In this document: positions 38,097 through 49,090 of the stretch, one piece after another
How the letters are laid out: the number at the start of each line of letters is the position of its first letter
Numbering within the stretch: the first letter of the stretch is position 1
Assembly (NCBI GenBank): GCA_947034895.1
Contig: OX344764.1
Location: 59,253,348-59,317,347 of the forward strand
DNA length: 64,000 nucleotides
Reading direction: 5' to 3'
Source of the DNA: Rhytidiadelphus loreus
Taxonomy: Eukaryota > Streptophyta > Bryopsida > Hypnales > Hylocomiaceae
Notes under the pieces: model-generated
The model's input: only the letters and a program-made list of their open reading frames with translations
Told to the model about the DNA's origin: nothing
Database searches by the model: none
Program-made: the position numbers and the translations under genes

Positions 38097-39922
38097 ATGC
38101 CACCAAAAGTCTCCACCACACCACAATCTGGTAGGGTGCTACGACCAAAGGGAGGGGGAGGAAGTTCAGCCCAACCACCACCGCCGAGTTCCCCTGCCTC
38201 ATCAACACATGAAGGGGCTAGTTCCCCTGACTTTTTCGAGCGAGTCAGCTCACCTGATCCATTAGAAGAGATGGGCGACCGCGAAGCCAAGATGCCGCCT
38301 ATGGCTCCAAGAGCACCAGAGGTGGGAGAAGAACCACTTGCCATACCTGAGGTAGCCCCTATGATGTTGCCACGGGGTCTGCCTATCTTAGTACCTCATG
38401 GGCTAAGAGAGATCTCCGTCCCCCATCACTTATCCAAGTTCTCTGGATCTCGAGACGACGATCCAGCTGCCCACGTGGAGTGGTTTGAAGAGATTCTCAT
38501 CTCTAACCTCGTCACCGATCCAGGATATTACTTGATCTGGTTTTCAAATACCTTGACTGGGAGCGCCTACTCTTGGTATCGATCCCACGATGCAGGGGTC
38601 TTCACTTCGTGGAGACAATTGCAAGCGTCATTCCTACGTTACTTCCGACCAGCGACCGACCAACAGTAGGCGTTGTCCGCTCTGACCAGCATCTGACGGG
38701 GGGCCACGGAGGACCTCACCTCATATATTCGACGATTCCAGATAGTCTGCACCCGCTACGTAGGGGGCCTTCTAAACGACGGCACCATACGACACTACTT
38801 TATCCAAGGAGTCAACTCGGCTTCAACTATCCGGGAGATCTTGTCCCGACGTCCCATACCCTTGGACGACGCCATCCGTGCGGCGCTAGAGATCGAGATC
38901 ATTGACAAAGAAAATGAACGAATGATTCGTCGGGAGCACGACCCGATACCAGCCTTCATTCCCGTACATCACCAAGAGCCCGCCCTAGCACCATATCGCT
39001 CGTCTCCCACTCAGAGGGATAGCTTACATCTGACCCCCTTGTCTTCGCAGGAACCAATGTTAATGCTAACCGCATCGGTTGAACAGATTAGGACGGAGAT
39101 GCGGCAAGCATCCAACGACATGGCCCGGGCAGTACGCGAACTGACCGAGCAAATGGCATGCCTCATCAAAGGACAAGGGCAACAAGCCCCACCCCGATAT
39201 CATGAATCGGGATCTCATTCCACGGGAGTTTGGTGCAACCACTGCGGCCAACCCAACCACACGCCTCCGTTTTGCCCCCTGCTCAAAGGCAACCCCCCTC
39301 GATCACGACCTCGAGGGCCGGGACAACCTTACCGACACCCTAACGCCCAAACTTAGGTACGTAACACCAATTCATTTGATAGGCCCCTCATGTCCTATTG
39401 CGCCGTGTGTAAGAGGACACACGGTCTTGGCCAATGTTGGGTAGAAAACAATGTGGTTTGCGAACGCTGTGGGGATCACCACCCCACGGTTCGCTGCCAA
39501 GTCACGGATAGGGTTATTCTGCTAGAATTCCCGAAGGCCGACTACGCCAAACAAGCCCAAGACAACCTCAAGGGCGTCCGCTTTACAGAGCCTCACGATA
39601 CGACTGGTCTGCCAGATATGTATTACGATTGCACCAATCATCGCCAAACCCAGGCTGCACCACCCGCAGTCCAAACCAACTAAGGGGTTGTCCCATTAGG
39701 TCCAACCCCCACCACCCAGGATGTTAGGTTTGTTAATGTGTCTAACCCAACTAAAACCAACGAATTCTAGAACACGCTTTTCGTAGCTGTAGACACCTCG
39801 GAGACCGAGGCTGTGTGCAAGTCCCTACCTGCCTTGGTGGTCACTCGAGGAGGGGCGAAGACCGGCCCTCCTCTACCTGAACCAGAAATAGTTAGCTCGC
39901 CGGATTCTAGCTCACATAGTAG
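38097..39922 (+). pseudogene. Ty3-type gag with two zinc knuckles, several stop codons
   Basis: Gag is the capsid/nucleocapsid protein of the retroelement. From the ATG at 38097 one frame continues to the E1 insertion, interrupted by TAG (38667), TGA (38694), TAG (39354), TAA (39679-39681) and TAG (near 39766). The first 110 residues are Pro/Ser-rich. The retrotransposon-gag domain follows (HLSKFSGSRDDDPAAHVEWF, GSAYSWYRSH, FLRYFRPATDQQ, then EDLTSYIRRFQ). A zinc knuckle CNHCGQPNHTPPFC (CX2CX4HX4C) sits near 39230, and a second pair of Cys/His clusters (CAVCKRTHGLGQC, CERCGDHHPTVRC) is near 39400-39490. A TATATATA word at 38050 lies 45 bp before the ATG and could be a local promoter. The reading frame continues past E1 into the protease part. 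Confidence 0.75.
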
Positions 39923-40174
39923 TATGCTGTCGCAACCGGAATTTTCAATTTTTTTTAGTAATCAAGAATTTAGGTTTTAAATCAAGAAGAACTAAACCAG
40001 AAGGGCTTAAAGTTTAAAACACGGTTTAGATTTAGGACAATTAGGGAAGTAAAATAAACTGTTGGCCGGAATCAAAATAGAAGCCGGAAAATATTCTAGT
40101 TCCGGACTGAAACCGGAGGACCGGAAGATTAGAAGACCGGAAACCGGAAGGGAAATCTGGACTAAGTTTTCGGG

Positions 40175-40182
40175 GTATATAA
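40175..40182 (+). promoter_or_regulatory. upstream TATA box (P1) of E1
   Basis: tatataaa is followed by a pyrimidine-rich start region (ctctctctctctctc at about 40230). It lies 284 bp before the ORF start. Confidence 0.65.
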
Positions 40183-40458
40183 ACCCTGACTTAGGGTTTG
40201 AGAGCTCATTCTCACTCTGACGACTCAGCTCTCTCTCTCTCTCTCAAACTCTCTCCAGCTCTTAGGTGTGATTGTTTCTCTTTGTTTGTGGTGTTGGAGC
40301 TCGTTTTTACTTAGGCGCTGTGTGATTTGAGGAGGCACTTGGCAGTAGGAAGGCGCGCGGATTGATCGGTAGGTGCAAGACTTTAGATTGGGTTTGGGTG
40401 GGATACGAGACGTGCGGTTAGAAGAGAGAACGCGAGGTAGAAGTAGAAGTGAGGACGA

Positions 40459-42770
40459 ATGCCTAAACGTAGTGGTGCCGCCACTAAACCAAATGCGCCT
40501 CAGGGAGAAGTGAAGTTGAGAGGGGTGGCGCCGGTAGAACCCAAGACGGATCGGGAGCCGGCGGAGCTAATCGACGACCTGACGGCCATGGGCTGTGAGG
40601 GGCTTCACGGGAAGCCCTGGGGGTTCAAAAACGAGGAGGTCATCCGGGAGCTGCAATTAGGAGCTCCAAATCAGTTTGCAAAAACCATCCGGGCAGCACC
40701 GGATAAGTGGACCGAAGAGATCTGGAGGGAAGTGTATAATTTCCGGGAAGGAGGGATGTCAAAGGCCAAATCCGGGACAACTATGTGAAGGGGCTGTTTG
40801 CCCAAGGAGCGGATTCCAAGGACGGATTTGCTTTGGCGGACTGCATAAACTCGCGGCATCGGTGTCTGCTGGAGTTTTTGCTCCCCATCCTTTATCCGGA
40901 AAAACCGACGATATTGACCCACTCGGTGGGCAATACTATTTTCGGAGCTTTGAGCGGGGAGATGCAAGTGGATTGGGCGAAGTACATGTGCCTGTTAGTG
41001 GCCGGACTTTGCGCCAATACCAAGAAGAGCAGAGGAACCCCACTCTACCTCTACCTCTACCTTTTCCACCTTTACCGGAAACAGGGACTCCTCACGATAA
41101 CTGAGGAGAGTGAATGGAGGGCCCAGATGGCTCTCGCCAAGTTCGGAGTGTCGGACGATGAGAGTTCCGACACCGAACATGACAGTACTCCGCCAGCTGG
41201 AACGCCTAAGGAGAATATGCGGAACTGGCAGGAGGAAGATGAGGAAGACGATGGAGTACCGTTCATCCACCGGAAATGCCTGAAGACGACGGTGGGGAAT
41301 CGAGGGTCTCTGGCTGACAAGAAGTTGGGAGGTCAGTAGGCAGGAAAGCCATCTCAACCGGATGGGAAGGGAATGGCCACCCGGACCAAGACCAGTCCGG
41401 AAGGAGGGGCTCTTCCGGTTAAAACCGGAACACCGAAGAATAGACCCCGGGAAGCGGACAAGGGAAAAGCTGAAGCTTCCGGATCCAACTACACCGGAAT
41501 GAATCCACTTTTTGGTAAGTTGATTCATGTTTTGGGGGAAATTCAGGCCCGATGTGTTATCAGGCATACTGCAATTTCTTTAATAGCCGGCCTGGTAGGA
41601 GGAAAGATTGACAGTTCTCTTCCGGAAACGGTAGCAAACTGTATCAACAATCCGGATGAGGACCGGGAGAAGGAGGAGAGGTTTCTAAAGCAGACCATTA
41701 CCCTCCGAGAAATGGATGAGTTGATGATCAAGCTGAGAGGCGAGATCCAACTCTTGAAGAGGGACCGAGAAGTCAGCATGGAGGAAGTAAGAGCTGCCCG
41801 GAACCTGCAGGAGGATACCCGGAAGGCCATCAACGCGATGACTTCCGTGGTGGCAGCATCCGGAGACGCGATGGTCAAGGCCAAATTATTTGACGAAGGC
41901 GTGCACAGGGAGAAGAAAATCTCCGGTGGGAGAATAGCACGGATACTTGCAGAGTTTGCCGGTCAAATGGAGTCTTCGTTGGAGGAATTCCGGAAGGCAA
42001 CCAAGATGATAGATGATAGCAGTAAAAGGCTTCATCTACATCATCCGGTTTCCTTGTCCGGAATTTCCTTTCCAAGTCTGTGTGGGGATTCGGATGTGCA
42101 GGAGGTACCGAAGCCCGGATCTCCAGGATCCAATCATAAAGTTCCTGCACCCGCACCACCAACAAAAGATGGAGAACCTTCTACTCCAGTTCCGGAACGT
42201 ATTCCGGAAGGGCAGGGTTGTCTATCCAGACGTGACGTGGGCTTTTCACGTCCGGATGTCATGACGCGTCGATATTGCCGTCAGCCCAAAAAAAAAAAAA
42301 AATAATAATTTTTTTTTTTTTTTTGACAGCCAGTTTGGCACCCTGGAGCAAACCAGTGAACAGCCAGGTCGTCAAAAAAAAAAAAAAAAAACTTTTTATT
42401 TTTATTTTTTTTTTGGACGGCCTGTCCGTCGACCTGGACGGCCATCCGTCCACCGTTCAGGTCGACAATTTGACCGTCCAGGTGACGGCCCGACCGTCCC
42501 AGTGGACGGACTACCCGTCAAGGTGGACAGACCACCCGTCCAGGTCGACGGACGGACCGTCCAGCGAAAAAAAAAAAAAAAAAAAAAATTTTTTTTTTTT
42601 TTTTTTTTTTTTAATCCTGACGGACGCCAGGGTTGAATCCTGACGTCCGTCCGGACATCCTGACGGACGGACAGGACGTGACGGTGACAACCCTGCGGAA
42701 GGGGGAGAGAAGGAAGGCAGCATCAGTAAAATTACTGAGCAGATTACACCAGATAGTGGTGGGCCTTGAA
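40459..42770 (+). pseudogene. LTR-encoded protein, plant-mobile/transposon-protein-like with coiled coil
   Basis: The ATG at 40459 opens a frame that continues, after one frameshift near 40750 (a G-rich run) and one TAG (41337-41339), to the TGA near 42770, once the MITE at 42213-42695 is left out. The first part contains DCINSRHRCLLEFLLPILYP, HSVGNTIFGALSG and TPLYLYLYLFHLYRKQGLLT. This recalls the plant transposon-protein/mobile-domain family often found in LTR elements. The middle is acidic (EEDEEDD). The last third (from about 41640) is Lys/Glu-rich and probably a coiled coil (KEERFLKQTITLREMDELM). A truncated homologue of the C-terminal part lies in E3 (62188-62595). The gene lies wholly inside an LTR; its role is unknown. 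Confidence 0.6.
42213..42695. mobile_element. hAT-like MITE (483 bp) nested in E1
   Basis: The ends cagggttgtc and gacaaccctg are perfect 10-bp inverted repeats, flanked by the perfect 8-bp duplication CGGAAGGG (42205-42212, 42696-42703), as typical for hAT elements. The body has long A/T tracts and many GACGG/CCGTC words arranged as partial palindromes. It interrupts the last codons of the E1 ORF. Confidence 0.85.
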
Positions 42771-42925
42771 ATTTTTTTCAAAGGATAGAATGTATATTTT
42801 TAGGACCATTTTGTTAGGAACAATTTTGTAGCGAGAAATCCGGGAGGATCAGATCCTACAATCTCGGCCGGAAATAGTGCCGGTTTCTTAGGATTTTCCC
42901 CCCATTTTGTATGAACGTAACTTTG

Positions 42926-42933
42926 TATATAAA
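42926..42933 (+). promoter_or_regulatory. downstream TATA box (P2) of E1
   Basis: tatataaa lies after the internal ORF and about 1060 bp before the LTR end. E3 has an equivalent TATA at 62825. It is a candidate promoter for the genomic RNA, with P1 serving the internal gene. Confidence 0.55.
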
Positions 42934-43994
42934 CCCGTCTCTCAATAGAGACGGGGAAGCGAATTTCCACCAAATGGTTTTGTGTACTGTGCATTTTTCT
43001 GTCATTCCCTTGTCTTCCCATGCTTTGGCCGGATGAGTGAATAAGGAATTGATTGCTAGTGACTTGGAGAGAATTCTTCTTCCCTTTGGTGTTCTTTTAC
43101 CTATAGTTGTGTGCAGAGGTTGTAAGTGCTGGGAGTGAGTCATAGCACCTCAGTAGGATCTAGATCTTGTATTTTGGATGAGATAACCATTGTTAAGCTA
43201 GGCAATTAGGGAGGGATTTCCTAACTGCGCTAGAGCGACCGGGTGGGAGGTCTGGTTCGCGTCTGATCCTTGAGAGGTCTCATCAACTTAGAAAGTAAAC
43301 GGAAAAGATACCGGATTCTACTGGCACGGGCGGATATACTTGTAGTCACCTTAGCTCTATACAAGTTGAAAGAAAGTCAAAGTCGTTGTAGTATGATAAG
43401 GGTCGTACGGGGGGGTTTTGTGTGACCTCTGACCAGATTCATTTTCCGGTCATTGTGAGAAACCAAACCGGACTCTAGTTAGATAGGAGATTGAGTAGAT
43501 TAGAGTGAACTCTTCCATCACTTTAAAAGTCCAGAAGGTGTGGCTAGCCGACCACTCTACTAAATCAAATTGGCGGATCCCTCTGATGAGTCAACAGAGG
43601 TTAAATTAAACCAGAAATTAGTAAAGAAGATGGACACCAGTAAAAGGAGGGAGTCCGGTCTCACAGAAGAAAACCCGGAAGTATTCAAGAAATCTGGGTG
43701 GGTTTGTTGGTTGTTGATTCAAAGGTATCCGGATTGTAGTCAGTAATAGACTAATAGTGGGACATAGATTCCAGATACGCTATACTAATGTAGAAAGGAT
43801 TTCCGGATCGAGAAATACTACATCCGATTAGGGAAATTCTTGAAGGAACCGACTATTGACCTCTAAGTTCCTAATAGAGTTTAAACACTTCACAGAATCT
43901 CGTAGGTTTGATCTTTAGAGTCACTTTGTTATGCTTTAAAGTGGTTTTTGTGAGCATAATAGGGAATTTACTTACCCTGTGCTGCGACATATGC

Positions 43995-44787
43995 ATTTGT
44001 ACTTGTCCCAAGATTCCCCTCAGTTCTCCGACCTACAGAGCACTTTGAGGGAGACTGCCAAGGAGGTACGATTCCAAGAGAATCTGCCAACTTCGACCGA
44101 GATGGATGAGGATGAATTCCAGTTTGTTCAAACGGGAATTCCATTCCATCCAACCAGCCCAAGATTGCGCTCACGTCCAAAGAAGGGCAGTAACCCTTCT
44201 CAGCCATACGATCTATGGGAGGACCTGGCCAAAGTAAAAGCAAATATATCCTTTGGTCAGCTAATCAACACTGCCCCAACTCTACGCAAGCAATTGAAGG
44301 AAGGGGCCACCATCCCTCGAGGTTCCAAGGTAGTTGGTCCAGTCAATCAAGTGGGGTCACTTCTATTTCTAGGGGGCCCAAGTCCCGACATAAAGGAATC
44401 GGAACCCTTGATGGGAGAACCCAAACTAGGCCTAAAAGAACCTAGAGAGAGCTTCGAGCCTGTCGAGATAGAGGTAGAGATCGTCGACAAGATCATACCA
44501 AAGACGCTAGTGGATGATGGAAGCGGTGTCAACATCATGCCCGCTTTCACCATGCGCAAATTAGGTCTAGAAATCACGCACCCCTCGTTGGTCACTCTCA
44601 AATGTGCAGATCGGTCCCAACCCTGGGACGAATCAAGGACCTCAGAGTTCAAACTGGAGGAGTAGATTACATACTCACCTTTGAGGTCCTCCAACTCGAA
44701 GAAGAAGCCAGCACCTCATACCCTCTGCTCCTAGGTAGGGGCTTCCTCCGCCAGTGTGGAAGCATTGTCAATTGGGCGGAAAAGTGA
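43995..44787 (+). pseudogene. retroelement aspartic protease, frameshifted
   Basis: The frame continues that of gag after removal of E1. The protease core reads KTLVDDGSGVNIMPAFTMRK, with the catalytic aspartate in the DDGSG motif near 44516, followed by LGLEITHPSLVTL. A frameshift lies between about 44602 and 44625. In the new frame LGRIKDLRVQTGGVDYILTF and YPLLLGRGFLRQ complete the usual flap and C-terminal parts of the domain, ending at a TGA (44785-44787). The protein would cut the gag polyprotein. Both the frameshift and the stop disable it here. It is not followed by reverse transcriptase. Confidence 0.7.
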
Positions 44788-45483
44788 CCCACGTTCACCT
44801 ACGGTCCCAAGAATGCAAGGACCATGATTACCATAGTCTCCAACACCCCGGCCCTTCTAGGGGTCCAAGAACTGGGACTATCGGCAGTCCAAGCAATCCA
44901 AGCCAAGCCCACCGCTAGCTTGGGCCAGCTCAAGTGCATGGGCCCGGGACTCTACGGGTTCGAAGACGATGGGTCCCTTGAGAGATGGCTCTTAGAGCAC
45001 CTCTACTTTGGAGACGATGCTTATGTCGTCATGGAAACACCAACGGTCTACGTCCTGGAAGGAGACACGAGAGACCCATCCACCATCGTCCACGCCAACG
45101 GCGACACGCCTTCTTCCGACTCCCTCTCCAGCCTCAACCCCACGACCCACATTACGGAAAGTCAAGAACCTACAACGGACATCGAACCGTCATCAGAGAT
45201 CAGCCCTACCCCAGCCAACAGTCCCAATTCGGAAGGCACTCCTCATACGGCACCACCCCAAGGAACGCAAGTTGAGACACCTCCTTCCGATTCCATGGAG
45301 CTAGTGCCAGCAGTCCAAGCTCAGCCATCACGGGCGACGTGCCCTCTTTGCTGGACACCATACGAGTTCCAATTTTGTGCTACTTGGTCCGGCCCTCAAC
45401 GTCGAACCGAACCACGAACCCCGCCGCCAGCACAACGGGCATCCACAACACTTTTCGGGGAGGATCCAAGAGACCACCCTTGA
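44788..45483 (+). CDS. C-terminal tail following the protease, unknown
   Basis: The frame stays open for about 230 codons after the protease stop. The first part (TMITIVSNTPALLGVQELGL, WLLEHLYFGDD) is compact; the rest is Pro/Ser/Thr-rich and looks disordered. A CPLCWTPYEFQFC cysteine group is near the end. In related plant elements the same position leads into a linker before reverse transcriptase, but none follows here. The frame is lost after 45483, then E2 is inserted at 45702. Confidence 0.4.
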   Translation, partial: PTFTYGPKNARTMITIVSNTPALLGVQELGLSAVQAIQAKPTASLGQLKCMGPGLYGFEDDGSLERWLLEHLYFGDDAYVVMETPTVYVLEGDTRDPSTIVHANGDTPSSDSLSSLNPTTHITESQEPTTDIEPSSEISPTPANSPNSEGTPHTAPPQGTQVETPPSDSMELVPAVQAQPSRATCPLCWTPYEFQFCATWSGPQRRTEPRTPPPAQRASTTLFGEDPRDHP

Positions 45484-45701
45484 GGTCCGATGGCACAAGT
45501 CGCCGACCTTGGCCCGGCCACTAGCCCTATCTCCACGACCCTCATTGCCGTGAGAGATTCTCCTCCATGATGCCGACCCCCAGACGAGGGGATTCTAGGC
45601 ATTTATGACAGCGAGCTGGAGATACCAGCAAATCACAGCCCAACGGCGATGGAATGCATAGAAGCCATACCGTACGAAGTGTGCCGTGCCCCTAGCACGC
45701 T

Positions 45702-47177
45702 TGTCGGAATCCAGAATCTTCCAAGACGGATAGTAATAGTCTAAATGTAGTTAAAAGTCATAGTCTTTTCAATAAAATAGGTTAGAACCAGAGTAACATG
45801 CATAAGTAGTTAGTTACAAACTAGTTAAGCCAACTTCCGTAGTCAGTACCGGGATACCCGGAAGTTGACATCCAAGTAGGACTGTAGGACGGATTCAGTT
45901 TCCAGAACGGATCCGGATTCTTAGGAATTTCCGGATTTTTAGGGATTTCCGGATTCTTAGGAATTTCCGGATTTTAGGGATTTCCGGTTTTTTAGGCTTT
46001 CTTATCTAATCCTTCCGGATTTTTAGGGCAGTTAGGATTTGACAGTAGTTCGAAGAAACAGCGGAAGGGAAAGTAATTAGTTAGATTGGCAGTGGTTTCA
46101 GTTAACATTTTGTTAGACCAGGAGTTCCGGGTCTCAATCAGAACCCGGATTCCGGATTTTCAGGGGTAAGTTTCAGTTAAACTTATCCGCCCGGACTTTT
46201 AGGGCAGTTTAGGATGGTGTTTAGTGGCACTTTCCGCGGGTTTTACGGCATGTTGTTTTGCTTATAAAAGGAAGGGACCGCTTGTGGTCCTTCATTCCTT
46301 TTCTTGCTATTCCTTATTTTGAGTAGTAAATATATGTGTGCATTTTTATTGTCTTTTTACTCATTGCCTTAGTTTTCTTTCTGGGTCCTTGGTTTCCTTT
46401 TCCTTGGGAGTTTGAAGGTTGCTTGGGCGCTTGCTTGAAGGTTTTGGCTACAGAGTAGAGAGGTGGTAAGGAGGAGTCCGGATTCAAGGTTTCCCGGGTC
46501 TGTGAACTGTGTGTTGTCCAGGGAAGCGGTTTTAGCGTGTGTAGGAAGTTGTGCGGAGTCCGGCGTTGGTGGTGTGGGTGCGAGTCCGGAAGGCCAGGGA
46601 GGGTTCCGTGCGGAGATAAACAACCGTCTGTGGAAAACCCCGCTCACCCGGAAAGTTCCGTCCGTTTGCAAAACACAAGTTGGAGTGCTAGTACTAGACC
46701 CCGTCTCAGTTTCTGGGTAAGTCTTGTATTTGTCGTTGTAGCAAGGGGTGTCGGGTTGTATTCTGAGTGACCTGCTTCTGGAGAAATCCGAAGTTGTGAA
46801 GGTCAGCCAGTCTGTTCCTTGTTTGTGACAGAAAGATCTTTGGGTACGTGTCATTAGGAAGTTAGAGTTAGTAAGATACAAGGAGTGGTGTTGTCCTTAC
46901 TCCTCCGTAAAAGTCAGTGAGGACCCTCTGAAGGTGAAACAGAGGTATCGAAAATCGTGTGTGTAAGTTACGGATCTGGTGTTTGTGATAATCCGGATCC
47001 GGTAGAGAGTCCGGATAGAGAAAGAATCCGGGTAGGGAGTGAAATTTGAAGTAGTTACAATAAACCGGATTAGACGGAATTTAGAACACCCTCTGGGGTT
47101 CCCTAGGACGATATTCCGTGTCATCTTGCCACGTTGTTGTGGTTAAGAGCGCTTACTATAGTATTACGCGTACGACA
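45702..47177 (+). mobile_element. LTR-like insertion E2 (1.48 kb)
   Basis: It begins tgtcggaatcc and ends gcgtacgaca. The flanks ACGCT (45697-45701) and ATGCT (47178-47182) differ by one base. Removing the insert with one flank copy restores an open reading frame across the junction (CRAPSTL-QDDLHNLETIEL), strong evidence for the ends. A TATA box (tataaaag, 46263-46270) and dense CCGGA words relate it to E1/E3, but the ends are diverged. No coding capacity was recognised. Confidence 0.75.
45905..46030. repeat. ttccggattYttagg tandem repeat in E2
   Basis: Four to five imperfect copies of a 20-23-bp unit with core ttccggatttttaggga lie upstream of the E2 TATA box. Such arrays in this position often act as promoter elements, but function is not shown. 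Confidence 0.7.
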
Positions 47178-47182
47178 ATGCT

Positions 47183-48056
47183 GCAAGACGACCTTCACAA
47201 TCTAGAGACGATTGAGTTGCCAAAGGAAGTCAACACGTCCCATGGACGACCACCTACTCAGGTAATCACTCTGTCATCCATTACCCTCCTCAACATGCTT
47301 CTCCACTAGTGTCAAGGCATTTAAAGCCCCGGCGGTTGTAATTACTGAGGGCCGATAGAGGCTCTCAGTTCTCTTCTTTGACTTAAGAGTCAAGTCTTAG
47401 GTTAGATAGGATGTAAAAGCCATTTTAGGCCTCCGCACGTAAACCCAAAAATATCAATAGTTAGTCAATTTAGGGAAGATAAATTGAAGAGCTAGAAAAA
47501 AAACCCATAAAAACCCTAAAAAATCTTCCAACCCATCACTAAGTCACTAGGATACTAGGTTATTTTGTCACTATTGGTTGCCGATTGTGGATTGTCTCCG
47601 TAGATAGGTGCAGTTGGTGTAAAATGAAAGGCCTTTGGTCAACCAAGCCCGGGGGATCTTCGGAGTTCCCAAAACTAGGATTTTTTGGTTGTTAAACATA
47701 AGTTATTGCGCGAGATAACCGATGCTAACGTAAAATGGTCCTTGGCAAGACTCCCAGAATTCTTAGGGTTACTTTTAACTTCACTGATCCGTAGGGTCCT
47801 AAAACACGTCACTCAGAGCCACTTGGTTGTTAGTTCTTAGGTAGTCGCGGGGTAATGAACTCACGTGGAAATCTACATCTGACGTAAAAAGAAAAGCTTA
47901 ACCGCTAGCCAACACTTTGTTTAGATTTGTTTTTAGCTATACTTCTTAGGATGTCAGGTCAGGGTTGATGTTGGCATATGACCCATGCCTCACCCGCTTG
48001 TCAGAAGATAGCTTCAAAGGGAAGTTGAACTCAACTCCCTGATTGAATCCAATGCC
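47183..48056 (+). other. C-element internal DNA, mostly noncoding
   Basis: The coding frame resumed after E2 (QDDLHNLETIELPKEVNTSH) ends at about 47309. The rest contains no recognised gene and leads into the tandem repeat at 48061. Confidence 0.45.
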
Positions 48057-48060
48057 GCTA

Positions 48061-48400
48061 GACTGGACGTAATATATGCCTAAGATGCTGAAAAGACAGC
48101 TAGTTGGGGGGATTCTCTTATGACTCACCAGACCGGACGTAATAGACACCATCGAGTTGAAAAGACGGCTGGTTTGAGGGCGTTTTCGTACTGGCTAGAC
48201 CGGACGTAATAGATACCATAGAGTTGAAAAGACGGCTAGTTTCAAAGAGGTTCTGTACTGGCTAGACTAGACGTAATAGATACCATCGAGTTGAAAAGAC
48301 AGCTAGCTTCAGGGAGGTTTTGTACTTGCTAGACCGGACATAATAGATACCATCGAGTTGAAAAAACGGCTAGTTTAAGGGCGTTACTAAGTCTCGCTAG
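48061..48400. repeat. 67-bp tandem repeat upstream of a TATA box
   Basis: Five copies begin with gac-ggacgtaatag at 48061, 48131, 48198, 48265 and 48332, spaced 70, 67, 67 and 67 bp. Each contains atcgagttgaaaagacgg and a gctagtt word. The array ends about 75 bp before a TATA box. Confidence 0.85.
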
Positions 48401-48472
48401 TCGTCGTACACCTAGTTAGAGTACTGACAGACGACTAGCCTGGGATTTCCGCACTTGGCCTTCGCACCTTAG

Positions 48473-48480
48473 TATAAAAA
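48473..48480 (+). promoter_or_regulatory. internal TATA box after the 67-bp repeats
   Basis: tataaaaa is placed between the repeat array and the small ORF starting at 48545. Together they look like a complete promoter inside the retroelement. Confidence 0.5.
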
Positions 48481-48544
48481 TAGGAGGAAGTCCCTCGTCT
48501 TTGTGTGCTGTGTGTTGTGATGTGCAGGTGCAGTAGATTAGCAG

Positions 48545-48760
48545 ATGGACCACGGTTGGTACAACCCACCGGTGGTCCTTCTAGTAGGACTCTTCAACAT
48601 TCGGGTTCAGTGTATCGAGAAGCTCAACTTCACTACTTTCCTTCGCACTCATTTTGGTCAAGAATTCCTGACCCAGGTGCTCCGTAGCCCCTGGCCTTTG
48701 ATAGTTCCAGCAGTCACCTACGGGGAAACTTGGGATAGCGTGATTTACATCCTCATCTAA
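48545..48760 (+). CDS. small hypothetical ORF (71 aa) downstream of the internal promoter
   Basis: The ATG lies 65 bp after the TATA box. The peptide (MDHGWYNPPVVLLVGLFNIR ... WPLIVPAVTYGETWDSVIYI) has hydrophobic patches but no recognised domain. It is the first AUG frame after the promoter, which is the main argument for it. Confidence 0.35.
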   Translation: MDHGWYNPPVVLLVGLFNIRVQCIEKLNFTTFLRTHFGQEFLTQVLRSPWPLIVPAVTYGETWDSVIYILI

Positions 48761-49090
48761 CACTATGCCGAGCGACCTGTGAGGCACTTCTACTTCCTAC
48801 CTTCTATCATCTTCTATCTTCTATCTTCCTCTTAGTCCAAACTCGCTCCGTCAACGGCGGAATGTGGGTTTTCCAAATTTCTTGTCTATAGGTCCAAACC
48901 AACTCCATTTGGGGCGGATAGTAGGGGATAAGTATAGCATAGCATAGCGTCATCATCATTGCCTCTCACTCTTCTTCCACTTCATCCTCCTCCGTATCGC
49001 TGACATCGGCTACCGGTAGCACCACCACGGATTGCAGTGGTCTGACAGTCCTTCATACCAGATAACTGGATCTGAGGCCTTGCCGACCGC

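Larger units (their letters stand above)
39928..43989 (+). mobile_element. solo LTR E1 (4.06 kb) carrying an internal protein gene
   Basis: It begins tgtcgcaaccgg, ends gtgctgcgaca and is flanked by a perfect 5-bp duplication TATGC (39923-39927, 43990-43994). Removal restores the gag-protease frame of the host element. Inside are a TATA box (40175), a long broken ORF (40459-42770), a hAT-like MITE (42213-42695) and a second TATA box (42926). A 3' part of about 1 kb matches element E3, including gatcgtacgggggg-type and cacttcacagaatct-type blocks. CCGGA words are frequent throughout. Confidence 0.85.

Noticed and set aside
42270..42620. ORFs of 60-120 codons with Lys/Phe runs in the hAT-like MITE
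   Set aside because: They are translations of A/T tracts and CCGTC repeats.
39928..43989. E1 as a Helitron or cut-and-paste element
   Set aside because: TG..CA ends with a 5-bp duplication, TATA boxes and a related copy (E3) with the same ends fit LTRs better.
48061..48400. CRISPR-like array
   Set aside because: The 67-bp repeats are directly adjacent without unique spacers, in eukaryotic DNA.
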